Origin: DASSFZ01 sp035283185
GTDB lineage: Bacteria; Chloroflexota; Anaerolineae; Fen-1058
Assembly (NCBI GenBank): GCA_035283185.1
Contig: DATEUJ010000151.1
Span: forward strand, 35,682-99,681
DNA length: 64,000 nt
Direction of reading: 5' to 3'
The translations under genes and the position numbers were made by a program. Shown here one piece after another: positions 18,131 to 26,338 of the stretch. The notes beneath the pieces were generated by a model that saw only the letters and a list, made by a program, of their open reading frames with translations, was not told where the DNA came from and did not search any database. Every line of letters starts with the position of its first letter. Within the stretch, counting starts at the first letter, position 1.

Positions 18131-18941
18131 AATATTGTCTCACGACGGCGCGATAGGCGCTCGGCTGGCGGTTCTGGATCTGCTGAAGCTCTTCGCGATA
18201 GCGCCGCACGTCGTCCAGATCGATGCGCGCCAGCGCGTAGCCTTCGATCTCTTCGTCGACTTGCGCGAAGGCTTGCCCGCGCGGGCCGACGATCATCGTC
18301 TCGCCGCAGAACGTCAGCGTCGCATCCTGCCCGATGCGGTTGGACGCCGCCACGAAGATCGAGTTCTCCAGCGCGCGCGCCGTGACGTACGTGCGCCACT
18401 CTTCCACGTTAGGCTTCTCCCAGTTCGCGCAGACGATCAGCAGGTCCGCGCCGTCGAGCGCGTACGTCCGCGCCGCTTCGGGAAAGGCGACGTCCCAGCC
18501 GATCATCAGCCCGACGTTGCCGAAATCGGCTTCGAGCACGGGGAAACGAAACCCGTTCCGGAAGGCGAGCCGCTCTTCGCCTTTCAAGTGCACCTTGCGG
18601 TATTCGCCGACGAGATCGCCGTCCGGCCCGACGAGCACCGCCGAGTTGTACAGCACCGACTCGACCTTCTCCTTAGACGGCAAGCCGAAGGCGACGTACA
18701 CGCCGAACTCGCTGGCGCGCTGCGCGATCAGGTTGGCCGACGGCCCGGGCACGCGCTGCGCGAAGTCGGTGAAGCGCACGCCGCACTCGTAACCGGTCGT
18801 CGCCAGCTCGGGGAAGACAATCAGATCGACTTTCTGCGCGACGGCGATCTTCTCGATCCACTCCGACATCTTGACGAGGTTGTCTTCCATTCGGTTCAGC
18901 TCGACCTGCATCTGGACGCAGGCAATCGTCACTTCACGCAT
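18129..18941 (-). CDS. Nitrilase-superfamily (carbon-nitrogen hydrolase) protein lacking the catalytic cysteine
   Basis: A 270-residue protein with the full nitrilase-superfamily layout. The catalytic Glu is in LIVFPELATTGYECG and the Lys in GEYRKVHLKGEE, with a third block VGLMIGWDVAFPEAAR. In active members that block reads like ICYD or ICWD, and the Cys is the nucleophile; here the codon is GGC (Gly) where TGC or TGT is expected. The rest of the fold is well conserved (ALENSIFVAASNRIG). Either this is a non-hydrolytic homologue (binding, scaffold or regulatory) or a single-base error or mutation exists. An interspersed repeat overlaps its stop. Confidence 0.9.
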   Translation of the reverse strand: MREVTIACVQMQVELNRMEDNLVKMSEWIEKIAVAQKVDLIVFPELATTGYECGVRFTDFAQRVPGPSANLIAQRASEFGVYVAFGLPSKEKVESVLYNSAVLVGPDGDLVGEYRKVHLKGEERLAFRNGFRFPVLEADFGNVGLMIGWDVAFPEAARTYALDGADLLIVCANWEKPNVEEWRTYVTARALENSIFVAASNRIGQDATLTFCGETMIVGPRGQAFAQVDEEIEGYALARIDLDDVRRYREELQQIQNRQPSAYRAVVRQY

Positions 18942-19005
18942 AGGTCTCCTTCACGCAGCAGGCATGTTGAGTGCGGGGCGATTATCGTGGATTACAAGGA
19001 CGGTG

Positions 19006-19926
19006 TCAAGAAGCAGCCAACAATCTCAGCACACGTTCCAGATCGTCCGGCAGGGGCGACTCGAATGTGCGCTCCTCGCCGGTCGAGGGCAGCCGCAGCG
19101 TCAAGCGCGCAGCGTGCAGGAATTGCCGCCCAATCGGGAGCGACGGCTTCCTGCGACCGTACAGCGTATCGCCGACGAGGGGATGCCCGAGCCATGCGAA
19201 ATGAACGCGAATTTGGTGCGTGCGCCCGGTTTCGGGAAGCGCTTCGACGAGTGAATAGGCCACTTGCTCTACGCTCCATTCGCGAAGCGTCTTGTAGCGA
19301 GTGCGCGACGGGCGGCCGTCCGCCGACACCGCCATGCGCTTGCGATGGATGCGATCGCGCGCGATCGGGGCGTCGACGATGCCTTCGCGCGGCGCGAGGC
19401 GTCCCTCGACCAGGGCAAGGTACACCTTCTTGACCAGGCGTGACTTGAACTGGCGCTGCAGCTCGCGGTGAGCGGCGTCGTGCTTGGCGACGACGATCAA
19501 GCCCGAGGTGTCTTTGTCGAGCCGATGCACGATGCCGGGACGCATCTCTCCGCCGACGCCCTTCAGATCGGGCGTGTGCGCCAGGATGGCATTGACGAGC
19601 GTGCCGCGATCGTGCCCCGCCGCCGGATGCACGACCAGGCCGGCCGGCTTGTCGATCACGATCAGGTCGACGTCTTCGTAGACGATCGAGAGAGGGATGT
19701 CCTCCGCCTCAATTGTCGCCGGCGCAGGCGGCGGGATGCGCACGACGATTTCGTCCCCCTGCCCCACCTTGTGAGCGGCGCCGGTCACCGCGCCGTTGAC
19801 GGTGACGAAACCGTCGTCGATCAGGCGCTGGACCGCCGTGCGCGAGAGGTCGCTCACGCGCGCGGCGACGAACTTGTCCAGCCGCTCGCGCGTATCGGCA
19901 TGCAGCGTGATGATGCGAACAGGCAT
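19006..19926 (-). CDS. rluD: RluA/RluD-family 23S rRNA pseudouridine synthase
   Basis: A 306-residue enzyme. An N-terminal S4 RNA-binding domain (LDKFVAARVSDLSRTAVQRLIDDGFVTVNG) is followed by the catalytic domain with LIVIDKPAGLVVHPAAGH, the active-site motif RLDKDTSGLIVVAK (catalytic Asp) and GRTHQIRVHFAWLGHPLVGD. RluD in E. coli modifies helix 69 of 23S rRNA; the exact target here is not provable. It sits 15 bp downstream of lspA, the usual lspA-rluD gene pair. Confidence 0.92.
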   Translation of the reverse strand: MPVRIITLHADTRERLDKFVAARVSDLSRTAVQRLIDDGFVTVNGAVTGAAHKVGQGDEIVVRIPPPAPATIEAEDIPLSIVYEDVDLIVIDKPAGLVVHPAAGHDRGTLVNAILAHTPDLKGVGGEMRPGIVHRLDKDTSGLIVVAKHDAAHRELQRQFKSRLVKKVYLALVEGRLAPREGIVDAPIARDRIHRKRMAVSADGRPSRTRYKTLREWSVEQVAYSLVEALPETGRTHQIRVHFAWLGHPLVGDTLYGRRKPSLPIGRQFLHAARLTLRLPSTGEERTFESPLPDDLERVLRLLAAS

Positions 19927-19941
19927 GAACGGAATTGCGAT

Positions 19942-20466
19942 CTACCGGGTCTGCTGATTCGCGGGCGACGAATCAGCATCGCTCGCCGCCTGCGCTTTCG
20001 CCGCAGACGGGCGGCGGCCGTCCAGCAGCGCGGCGACGAGCATCAGCGCGACGCCGATCGTCACCGCGCTATCCGCCACGTTGAAGCGCGAGAAGGAGCC
20101 GACGGCGATGAAGTCGACGACGTAACCGAGGCGAAGCCGGTCGATCAGGTTGCCTATAGCGCCCGCCAGGAGAAACCCCAACGCCAGGCGCACCCAACGC
20201 CGATCTCTGGGCAGCCGGATCAGATACCCGATCATGACGATGATGATCGTCGTCGAGGCCAGCGCGAACAGGGGGCCTGCGTCTTTGAACAACCCGAACA
20301 CGACGCCGGTGTTCGTGACATGCTCGACCGCGACGAAGTGGGCCAGCGCCGGAATCGGGAACCAGTAGTGTCCCACGGGCACGTGGCTCACCACCCACCA
20401 CTTCGTGATCTGATCGAGCGCGACGTCGGCGGCGACGAGCAAGGGCAGCGTCGGAAGTCGCTTCAA
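19942..20466 (-). CDS. lspA: Signal peptidase II (lipoprotein signal peptidase), copy 1
   Basis: Removes lipoprotein signal peptides after lipidation. 174 residues with four membrane helices. Conserved motifs: VTNTGVVFGLF (usually NTGAAFG), GNLIDRLRLGYVVDFI with the first catalytic Asp, and FNVADSAVTIG with the second. The C-terminus has a polar tail. It lies directly upstream of rluD and 140 bp from a second lspA copy, suggesting a tandem duplication followed by divergence. Confidence 0.93.
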   Translation of the reverse strand: MKRLPTLPLLVAADVALDQITKWWVVSHVPVGHYWFPIPALAHFVAVEHVTNTGVVFGLFKDAGPLFALASTTIIIVMIGYLIRLPRDRRWVRLALGFLLAGAIGNLIDRLRLGYVVDFIAVGSFSRFNVADSAVTIGVALMLVAALLDGRRPSAAKAQAASDADSSPANQQTR

Positions 20467-20516
20467 GGCTATCTTCCTAAAGGGGCCGTCCGATTAAGGC
20501 CATATTTCGCCTGCTC

Positions 20517-20540
20517 GGCGTGGATTGGCAAATCCACGCC
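20517..20540. terminator. Perfect 10-bp hairpin between the lspA copies
   Basis: GGCGTGGATT and AATCCACGCC with a 4-base loop. It lies in the 140-bp gap between the two lspA genes. There is no U-run, so it may act as a weak terminator or processing site, or be another dispersed palindrome. Confidence 0.5.
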
Positions 20541-20606
20541 GGATTTGGCAATGCGGCGGGAGCGCGTGCGAATTACAGGCAAGGCGGCGGAGAAGGCGCG
20601 GCACGT

Positions 20607-21119
20607 TCAGCCGGGAAATTGTCCACTGCCGGAAGAGGGGTTCGGCTCGGGCGGTCTGGCGGCGGCGCGCTCCTGGCGCCAAAACGCGATGGCAAGCAGG
20701 GCGACGCCGATCACGATGGCGCTGTCGGCGACGTTGAAGACCGGCCAGAACTTGAGGTCGATAAAATCGACGACGTGGCCCAGCCGCAGCCGGTCGATCA
20801 GGTTGCCCAAGGCGCCGCCCAGTTGCAGGCCAAGCGCGATGCGCACCAGTTGCTGATCGGCAGGCACTCTGCGCACGTACAGCACGATAATCGTAATGAC
20901 GAGGATGGCGACGAAGACGAAGACCACACCGGCCTCTTTCAACAACCCGAACGCGGCGCCGGTGTTCGTGACATAGGTGATGCTGAAGAGGCGCGACAGC
21001 GCCGGAAGAGGGTAAACCGACTCGCCCAGCTCGAGGTTGGTCACGACCAACCACTTGGTAAACTGGTCGAGCGCGAGCGTAACCAGTGCCACGAGGGGGA
21101 CGAGTGGAAGCTGCTTCAA
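20607..21119 (-). CDS. lspA: Signal peptidase II, copy 2
   Basis: A 170-residue second LspA with all motifs: DQFTKWLVV near the N-terminus, NTGAAFGLLKE, GNLIDRLRLGHVVDFIDL and FNVADSAIVIG, so both catalytic Asp residues are present. It keeps the canonical NTGAAFG, unlike copy 1. Its start abuts the stop of the DksA-like gene (1-bp spacing), suggesting co-transcription. Having two active-looking copies may allow different lipoprotein sets, or only dosage. Confidence 0.93.
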   Translation of the reverse strand: MKQLPLVPLVALVTLALDQFTKWLVVTNLELGESVYPLPALSRLFSITYVTNTGAAFGLLKEAGVVFVFVAILVITIIVLYVRRVPADQQLVRIALGLQLGGALGNLIDRLRLGHVVDFIDLKFWPVFNVADSAIVIGVALLAIAFWRQERAAARPPEPNPSSGSGQFPG

Positions 21120-21461
21120 TTATCGCTCTCGCTTGCGCTGACAGGACATGCACAGGTCGGCATAGGGGATGGCTTTCAGGCGGGCGGTGTCGATAGGCTG
21201 GTTACATTCGACGCACAGGCCGTACGTGCCGTTCTCCATGCGTCGCAGGGCGCCGTTCACTTGCTTGAGCAGCGACTCGGCGTTGATCCGGATGGCCAGG
21301 TCTTTGGCCTGCTCAAACGCGACCGAACCGTCGTCGGCCTGGTGGTTGCCGTAACCGAGATGGTCGCCTGCGGCCACTTCACTCAGCGCGGCCATTTGCT
21401 CGGCCAGGCGCGCCTGCTCGGATAACAATGCGCTCTTGAGTTGGTCGTATGGAACCGGCAT
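21120..21461 (-). CDS. DksA/TraR-family C4 zinc-finger protein
   Basis: A 113-residue protein with an N-terminal helical part (LKSALLSEQARLAEQMAAL) and a C-terminal C4 zinc finger, YGLCVECNQPI...LCMSCQRK, preceded by the typical RRMENGTYG. Such proteins bind the RNA polymerase secondary channel or act as small RNA-polymerase-associated regulators. It is shorter than E. coli DksA and closer to the TraR/YbiI-like subfamily often placed next to lspA and ileS. Directly upstream of lspA copy 2 on the same strand. Confidence 0.9.
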   Translation of the reverse strand: MPVPYDQLKSALLSEQARLAEQMAALSEVAAGDHLGYGNHQADDGSVAFEQAKDLAIRINAESLLKQVNGALRRMENGTYGLCVECNQPIDTARLKAIPYADLCMSCQRKRER

Positions 21462-21633
21462 GTCGCCCTCCCCCTTCGCGTATTCTACCCGACGAGTCCT
21501 GTTCCGACAAGGTGGGGAATACGTGGCGGATGGCTAATAGCTGATGGCTCATGGCTTATCGCGTATCATGTGCTGCCTGTCGACGCGGCTCGCCTTCGAG
21601 GGGGGCTGTGTCACGCATCACGCGATCACGTTT

Positions 21634-24600
21634 TCACGTATCGCGGGCCACCCGCTTCACGCCAAGCGTCAAGCGCATCCCATCCAGGCTGTCTTCCTCG
21701 GTGAGCATTCCCGGCTCGGGCGCGCCGAAGCGCAGCTCGTCGCTGAGCGTCTCGGCCTTGACGTAGTCCTGCCACGCCTCGATCGCGGCGCGCAGCTCGC
21801 CCTCGGCCTGAGCGGCAGCCACGATGCGATCGGAGATGTCGAAGCCGGCCTTCTTGCGCAGGTCCTGGATGCGGCGCACGATGTCGCGGGCAAGGCCCTC
21901 CCGCACGAGCGCCGGCGTCAGCGCGGTGTCGAGCGCGACGACGACACCTGCTTCCGAGGAGACGGCGAGTCCCTCTCGGGGCTGCGGGGTGACGAGGATT
22001 TCGTCCGACGCCAGCTCGACCGTGGCCTCGCCGCTGCCGAGCGTGACGGGCGATCCCGAGCGAATGGCCGCCACGACGCGGGGCGCGTCGGCCTCAGCTA
22101 GCGCCATGCGCACCAGCGGGAACTTCGCGCCGAACTTCGGACCCAGCTTCTTGTTGTCGGGCAGCAGCTTGTAGGTGACCAGCTCGGCCTCGTTTGCCGC
22201 CAGCTCGACGGTCTTCACGTTCAGTTCGTCGGCGATCACGTCGCTCATCCGCACGACCCCCGATCGCTGCGCCTCGGGCACGACGACGATCGCCTTGCCG
22301 AGCGGCTGGCGCACCTTCAGGTTATTGTTCGCGCGCGTCGCATGGCCGAGCGTCACCACCTGCCGGGCGACGGCCATATCGGCCAGCAGATCGGCGCCGA
22401 TCCAGGCAGCGTCTGCGGCAGGCCAGTCGCAATGGTGCACCGACTCCGGCGCGCTGGCGTCGAAGCTGCGCGCTAGGTTCTGGTACACAGCCTCGGCCAG
22501 AAAAGGCAGCGTTGGGGCGAGCAGCTTGGCAAGCGTCAGCAGCACCTCGTACAGCGTGCTGTAGGCGGCGTTCTTGTCAGCATCCGACTCGCTCTTCCAG
22601 AAGCGGCGGCGGGAGCGGCGCACGTACCAGTTGCTGAGGTCGTCGACGAAAGGCTCGACGGCGCGGGCGACGCGCGGCGCGTCGTAATCGTCGAGCGCCG
22701 CCGTCACCTCGCCGATCAATTCGTGCAACCGGGCGAGGATCCAGCGATCGAGTAAGTTCATCCCTCCTTCAGTTCCTTGAGTTCCTTGAACTGCCCGCAA
22801 GGGAACTGAAGGAACTCCTGGCGCCCAGCCGTCGAGATTCGCGTACGTCACGAAGAACGAGTACACATTCCACAGCGGGATGAAGAACTGGCGGCGCACC
22901 TCGGCGGCGGATTTGCGCCCGAACCAGATGTCGCTCTCGTAGCGCTGGCGCACAAACACCCAGCGCATCACGTCCGCGCCGATCTCGTCGGCGGCCTCGT
23001 TGAATTCGATCGCGTTGCCCCAGCTCTTGTGCATGGCGCGGCCGTCCTCGCCGAGCAGCGTAGCGAAGCCGAGCACGGTCTTGAACGGCGGTTGCCCGGT
23101 CAGCACCGCGCCCATCGTCAGCAGGGCGTAGAACCAGTTGCGGAACTGGCCTGGGAACGACTCGGTGATGAAGTCGGCAGGGAACCACGTCTCCCAATAG
23201 TTGCGGTCGTGGGTGTAGCCCATCGTCGAGATCGACACGATGCCGGCGTCAAGCCACGGGTTGCCGACGTCCGCGATGCGCTCGACGAGCGCGCCGCACT
23301 TCGAGCACCTGATTTTGACGGCGTCGATGTACGGGCGGTGTGGTGTGTGGCCGTCGAACGCATCCCAGTCTTCGACGGCGCGCTCCTTCAGCTCAGCCTT
23401 CGAGCCGATCACCTCGAAGTGACCGCAGACGCTGCACTCCCAGATGGGCAGCGCCAGGCCGTAGTAGCGCTTCTTGCTAATCATCCAGTCGTGCATGTTG
23501 CGCAGCCAGTCGAGCTCGCGGTCTTTGCCGAAGTCAGGAATCCAACGAATCTGCTCGGTCACGTCGATTAACAACTGGCGCATCCCGTCCATGCGGATGA
23601 ACCACTCGTCGACCAGGCGGAACACGAGCGGGGTCTGGCAGCGCCAGCACTGCGGGTAGCGGTGTGTGTAGTGCTCCTGCCGGTAGAAGCGACCCTTGAT
23701 CTTGAGCGCGTCGGCGATCGGATCGGCCACGTCCTTGACGTGCATGCCGCTCAACCAGCCGAAGCCGTCGACGAACACGCCGTCCTCGTCGAGGGGTGCG
23801 ATGACCGGAAGGTTGTACTGCTTGCCGAGCGCGAAGTCTTCCGCGCCACAACCCGGCGCGATGTGGACGATGCCGGTGCCTTCTACGACGCCGACCTCGT
23901 CCCACAGGACGACACGATGCGCCTCTGGGACGCCCACTTCTCTGGCGACCGGCAGATCGTCGAACGGGCCGATGTAGCGCCAGCCTTCCATCTCCCTACC
24001 CTTCAACTCAGCCACGATTTGATATTCGCCCTTCAGGATGCTCAGCGTGCCCTTGGAAAGATACAGGTACTCTTCCGCGCCGTCTTCCAAAGTCTGCCTG
24101 GCTTTCACGTAATCGAGGTCCGGGCCGACGGCGGCGGCGACGTTCGAGGTGAGCGTCCACGGCGTCGTGGTCCACACGAGCAGCGACTCGCGCGTTTGGC
24201 CATCGCCCCAATGGCCGGCGAGCGGGAAGCGCACGGTGAGACCGGGATCGACTTTCTCGATGTATCCTTCGGTGACGATCTCATGCTGGCTGATACCGGT
24301 GCCGCAGCGCCAGCACCACGGCATCACGTCGTGTCCCTTGTACACCCAGCCCTGATCGTGGCAGGTCTTGAGAAAGCGCCAGATCTGGTAGTTGTTCTCG
24401 TCGCTGAACGTGAAGTACGACCCGCCGACGTGCGGCAGGCCCAGTTGGCCGACGACCTGCTCGACCGTGCCTTCGAGTCCGCCGTCGGGGCCTCGGTACT
24501 CGATCACCTCGTGCGGGTTTTCGCCGAGCTTGTCGCGCAGCCAGCGAAGCTGGTCGGGATCGTCCCAGTTCACCCAGTAGCCTAAGCGGATCGACTGCTC

Positions 24601-25002
24601 GGTCTGCACGGCGGCGAAAGTCAGCACGCGCTGCTTGCACAGGATGACGAACGGCGCGATGCCGTACGCTTCGATGTCGCGCTTGTTCGTGAAGCCCAGA
24701 TCGCGCTCGACGTTCACCTCGATCCACAGGCCCTGGCAGTCGAAGCCGTTCTGCCAGCGCTGGTTGTAGCCTTTCATCGCATAGTAGCGCTGCCACAGGT
24801 CCTTGTAGGTGCGGCCCCAGGCGTGATGCACGCCCATCGGGTTATTGGCGGTGATCGGCCCGTCGAGGAAGGAGAAATGCTTGCCGGACGAAGCGCGCAG
24901 CCGGCGCAGCTTGTTGAAGGCGTCGGTGTCTTTCCACCATTGGAGAATCTCGCGCTCCAGGGTGGGAAAATCGACCGTTGTGGGCACGGCCTTGAATGGC
25001 AT
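21634..25002 (-). CDS. ileS: Isoleucyl-tRNA synthetase-like class I synthetase with atypical HIGH and KMSKS motifs
   Basis: A 1122-residue class I synthetase of the IleRS/ValRS/LeuRS group. The N-terminal catalytic core has WRCQTP and CWRCGTGISQHEI zinc-like blocks, the editing domain has LLVWTTTPWTLTSN, and the C-terminal anticodon-binding region has LDRWILARLHELI. The HIGH motif is replaced by NPMGVHHAWGRTYKD and KMSKS by GRAMHKSWGN. I recognise this as the variant clade seen in Chloroflexi and Actinobacteria, often annotated only as class I tRNA ligase. An Ile-type T-box leader upstream supports charging with isoleucine. It is co-transcribed with alaX, 9 bp upstream. An interspersed repeat is inserted in frame at 22767-22817 (GVPSVPLRAVQGTQGTEGG), just before the LDRW block. 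Confidence 0.9.
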   Translation of the reverse strand: MPFKAVPTTVDFPTLEREILQWWKDTDAFNKLRRLRASSGKHFSFLDGPITANNPMGVHHAWGRTYKDLWQRYYAMKGYNQRWQNGFDCQGLWIEVNVERDLGFTNKRDIEAYGIAPFVILCKQRVLTFAAVQTEQSIRLGYWVNWDDPDQLRWLRDKLGENPHEVIEYRGPDGGLEGTVEQVVGQLGLPHVGGSYFTFSDENNYQIWRFLKTCHDQGWVYKGHDVMPWCWRCGTGISQHEIVTEGYIEKVDPGLTVRFPLAGHWGDGQTRESLLVWTTTPWTLTSNVAAAVGPDLDYVKARQTLEDGAEEYLYLSKGTLSILKGEYQIVAELKGREMEGWRYIGPFDDLPVAREVGVPEAHRVVLWDEVGVVEGTGIVHIAPGCGAEDFALGKQYNLPVIAPLDEDGVFVDGFGWLSGMHVKDVADPIADALKIKGRFYRQEHYTHRYPQCWRCQTPLVFRLVDEWFIRMDGMRQLLIDVTEQIRWIPDFGKDRELDWLRNMHDWMISKKRYYGLALPIWECSVCGHFEVIGSKAELKERAVEDWDAFDGHTPHRPYIDAVKIRCSKCGALVERIADVGNPWLDAGIVSISTMGYTHDRNYWETWFPADFITESFPGQFRNWFYALLTMGAVLTGQPPFKTVLGFATLLGEDGRAMHKSWGNAIEFNEAADEIGADVMRWVFVRQRYESDIWFGRKSAAEVRRQFFIPLWNVYSFFVTYANLDGWAPGVPSVPLRAVQGTQGTEGGMNLLDRWILARLHELIGEVTAALDDYDAPRVARAVEPFVDDLSNWYVRRSRRRFWKSESDADKNAAYSTLYEVLLTLAKLLAPTLPFLAEAVYQNLARSFDASAPESVHHCDWPAADAAWIGADLLADMAVARQVVTLGHATRANNNLKVRQPLGKAIVVVPEAQRSGVVRMSDVIADELNVKTVELAANEAELVTYKLLPDNKKLGPKFGAKFPLVRMALAEADAPRVVAAIRSGSPVTLGSGEATVELASDEILVTPQPREGLAVSSEAGVVVALDTALTPALVREGLARDIVRRIQDLRKKAGFDISDRIVAAAQAEGELRAAIEAWQDYVKAETLSDELRFGAPEPGMLTEEDSLDGMRLTLGVKRVARDT
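22767..22817. repeat. In-frame copy of the AGTTCCTTGAGTTCC repeat inside ileS
   Basis: The inverted-arm element (left arm AGTTCCTTGAGTTCCTTG, right arm GGGAACTGAAGGAACT) is homologous to 18077-18130. It keeps the reading frame and adds about 17 residues to the synthetase at a domain boundary. Confidence 0.85.
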
Positions 25003-25011
25003 GGAATCCTC

Positions 25012-25722
25012 CTACTCGATCGCCACTTCGATGCGCTTGTTGATCTTGCCCTTGCTCTTGTAGTCGACGACGCGGATGCGCCCGACCTCCGAGGTATTCG
25101 CTACATGCGTGCCGCCGTCGGCCTGCAGATCTAGCCCTTCGATCTCGACGGTGCGCACCTCGGCGATGCCCTCCGGCAGCAGGTTGATTTTGGTGCGGAT
25201 GAGGTCGGGAATCTGAAAAGCCTCCTGGCGCGGGAGAATCCTCACACGCACGGGACGCGCAGCGGCAACTTCGACGTTGATCTTCTCCTCGATTTCCTTC
25301 ACCAGTTCCTGGCGCATCGTCTCGAACTCGAAGTCCATGCGTCCCCTGAGCGGCTCCATGTTGCCGCCGGTGACGCTCGCGCCGTAGTCGCGCCAGATCA
25401 CGCCGCACAGGATGTGCATGGCCGTGTGCGTGCGCATGAGCCGATAGCGGCGCTCCCACTCGATCGCCCCGTGAACGGTCGAGCCGGCGACGGGCGGCTC
25501 GCCCTCGGCGATCTGGTGCCACACCATGTCACCTTGCTTGCGAACTTTCGTCACCGCCCACCGCCGGCCGCCCATCGACAGCACGCCGGCGTCGCTCGGC
25601 TGGCCGCCGCCGCCTGGGTAGAAAGCCGTGCGATCGAGCGCGATCTCGCTGCCCTCTGTCGCGACTACAGTTGCATCGAATTCCCTACAGTATGCGTCTG
25701 TGTGGTACAGCAACTCGGTCAT
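25012..25722 (-). CDS. alaX: AlaX-type alanyl-tRNA editing protein
   Basis: Free-standing editing domain that hydrolyses Ser- or Gly-tRNA(Ala). I chose the ATG at 25722 (MTELLYHTDAYCREF) because GGAGGG precedes it; the longer frame runs into the T-box terminator. The 236 residues carry LDRTAFYPGGGGQPSD (the AlaRS editing-domain signature), the zinc motif RTHTAMHIL (HxxxH) and GLDLQADGGTHVANTSEVG. In AlaRS the residue before GGTH is usually Cys (CGGTH); here it is Asp, so the zinc site may use other ligands. First gene of the T-box operon with ileS. Confidence 0.9.
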   Translation of the reverse strand: MTELLYHTDAYCREFDATVVATEGSEIALDRTAFYPGGGGQPSDAGVLSMGGRRWAVTKVRKQGDMVWHQIAEGEPPVAGSTVHGAIEWERRYRLMRTHTAMHILCGVIWRDYGASVTGGNMEPLRGRMDFEFETMRQELVKEIEEKINVEVAAARPVRVRILPRQEAFQIPDLIRTKINLLPEGIAEVRTVEIEGLDLQADGGTHVANTSEVGRIRVVDYKSKGKINKRIEVAIE

Positions 25723-25797
25723 GTCACCCTCCCTCCCCAGCGTCGGCGCCTGCCACAGATACTGCCCGCACGTGAAGACTCGGCGTAGAAACAAGAA

Positions 25798-25825
25798 GCC
25801 TCCGTCCACAACAGGGACGAGAGGC
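25798..25825 (-). terminator. T-box intrinsic terminator
   Basis: GCCTCTCGTCC pairs with GGACGGAGGC (one mismatch) and is followed by TTCTTGTTT on the minus strand. Its 5' arm overlaps the antiterminator region just after the T-box sequence, as expected for a transcriptional T-box switch. Confidence 0.85.
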
Positions 25826-25964
25826 TCAGGCTCCCGCGGTACCACCCTCTATTGCCCGAATCGAATGGGCCACTCCGACCGGCTGCACGCGCTGCAAGGC
25901 GGCGTAGAGCCGCGCGGCGGATAACGGGCCGCGAGCCCGGCTGAGCCTACTCGGCTGGCTTATC

Positions 25965-26062
25965 AGACTTCGGAAGTCTTTCTGCTAACCCTCGCAGGCG
26001 ACGGTGCCCGGCAGTCCGAGCGCTTTTGCCGGCGGGGTGGCCTATAGAGACTTCCGAAGTCT
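25965..26062. repeat. Inverted-arm interspersed element inserted in the T-box leader
   Basis: AGACTTCGGAAGTCT (25965-25979) and AGACTTCCGAAGTCT (26048-26062) flank about 68 bp. Each arm is nearly self-complementary. The element sits between Stem I and the Stem II/III region of the T-box. Confidence 0.85.
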
Positions 26063-26199
26063 TGGCCTGGTCTGCCAGCCTTTCGGTCAGCAGCTCCGGA
26101 AGGATTTTCCGTATCGTCGCCTCGTTCGGTTCGCACCAGCCCCGAACTCGCTGGGAAGGCCCGGATACGTACTCGTTTCCATCTGCGCTGATGGAGACG

Positions 26200-26228
26200 A
26201 TTATGCCATAGACGTAGGGCAGCGTCAA
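26200..26228 (-). promoter_or_regulatory. Promoter of the T-box alaX-ileS operon
   Basis: Minus strand: TTGACG (26228-26223), a 17-bp spacer and CATAAT (26205-26200). The predicted start near 26193 coincides with the first bases of Stem I. Confidence 0.8.
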
Positions 26229-26258
26229 GTCGGCAAGAGAACGGTTATGGTATCTTTA

Positions 26259-26287
26259 TTGCAGACGCTTTTGAACCGCGCTATAAT
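26259..26287 (+). promoter_or_regulatory. Promoter of the kinase-phosphatase operon
   Basis: TTGCAG (26259-26264), a 17-bp spacer and a consensus TATAAT (26282-26287) predict a start near 26294, about 45 bp before the kinase ATG. Divergent from the T-box promoter, with about 30 bp between the two -35 boxes. Confidence 0.8.
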
Positions 26288-26338
26288 ACGCAGGGGTGCG
26301 GTCTATCCGTACGCCGAGATTGATTAGTTGCATGTGAT

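Larger units (their letters stand above)
25789..26193 (-). promoter_or_regulatory. Ile-type T-box riboswitch leader of alaX-ileS
   Basis: On the minus strand the transcript begins at about 26193 with Stem I: CAGCG...TGCTG and TGGAA...TTCCG pair around a GA-containing kink-turn. The specifier loop has 5' AGTA and 3' GAA with CGTATC/GATACG above it, and the loop reads GAAAATCC, placing ATC (Ile) as the specifier. The distal part has CAGCGAG and GGTGCGAACC. After an inserted repeat (25965-26062) come CCGTTATC, GGAGTGG and the T-box sequence AGAGGGTGGTACCGCGGG (25833-25850), then the terminator. Uncharged tRNA-Ile should stabilise the antiterminator and turn on alaX-ileS. The pairing was worked out by eye. 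Confidence 0.9.
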
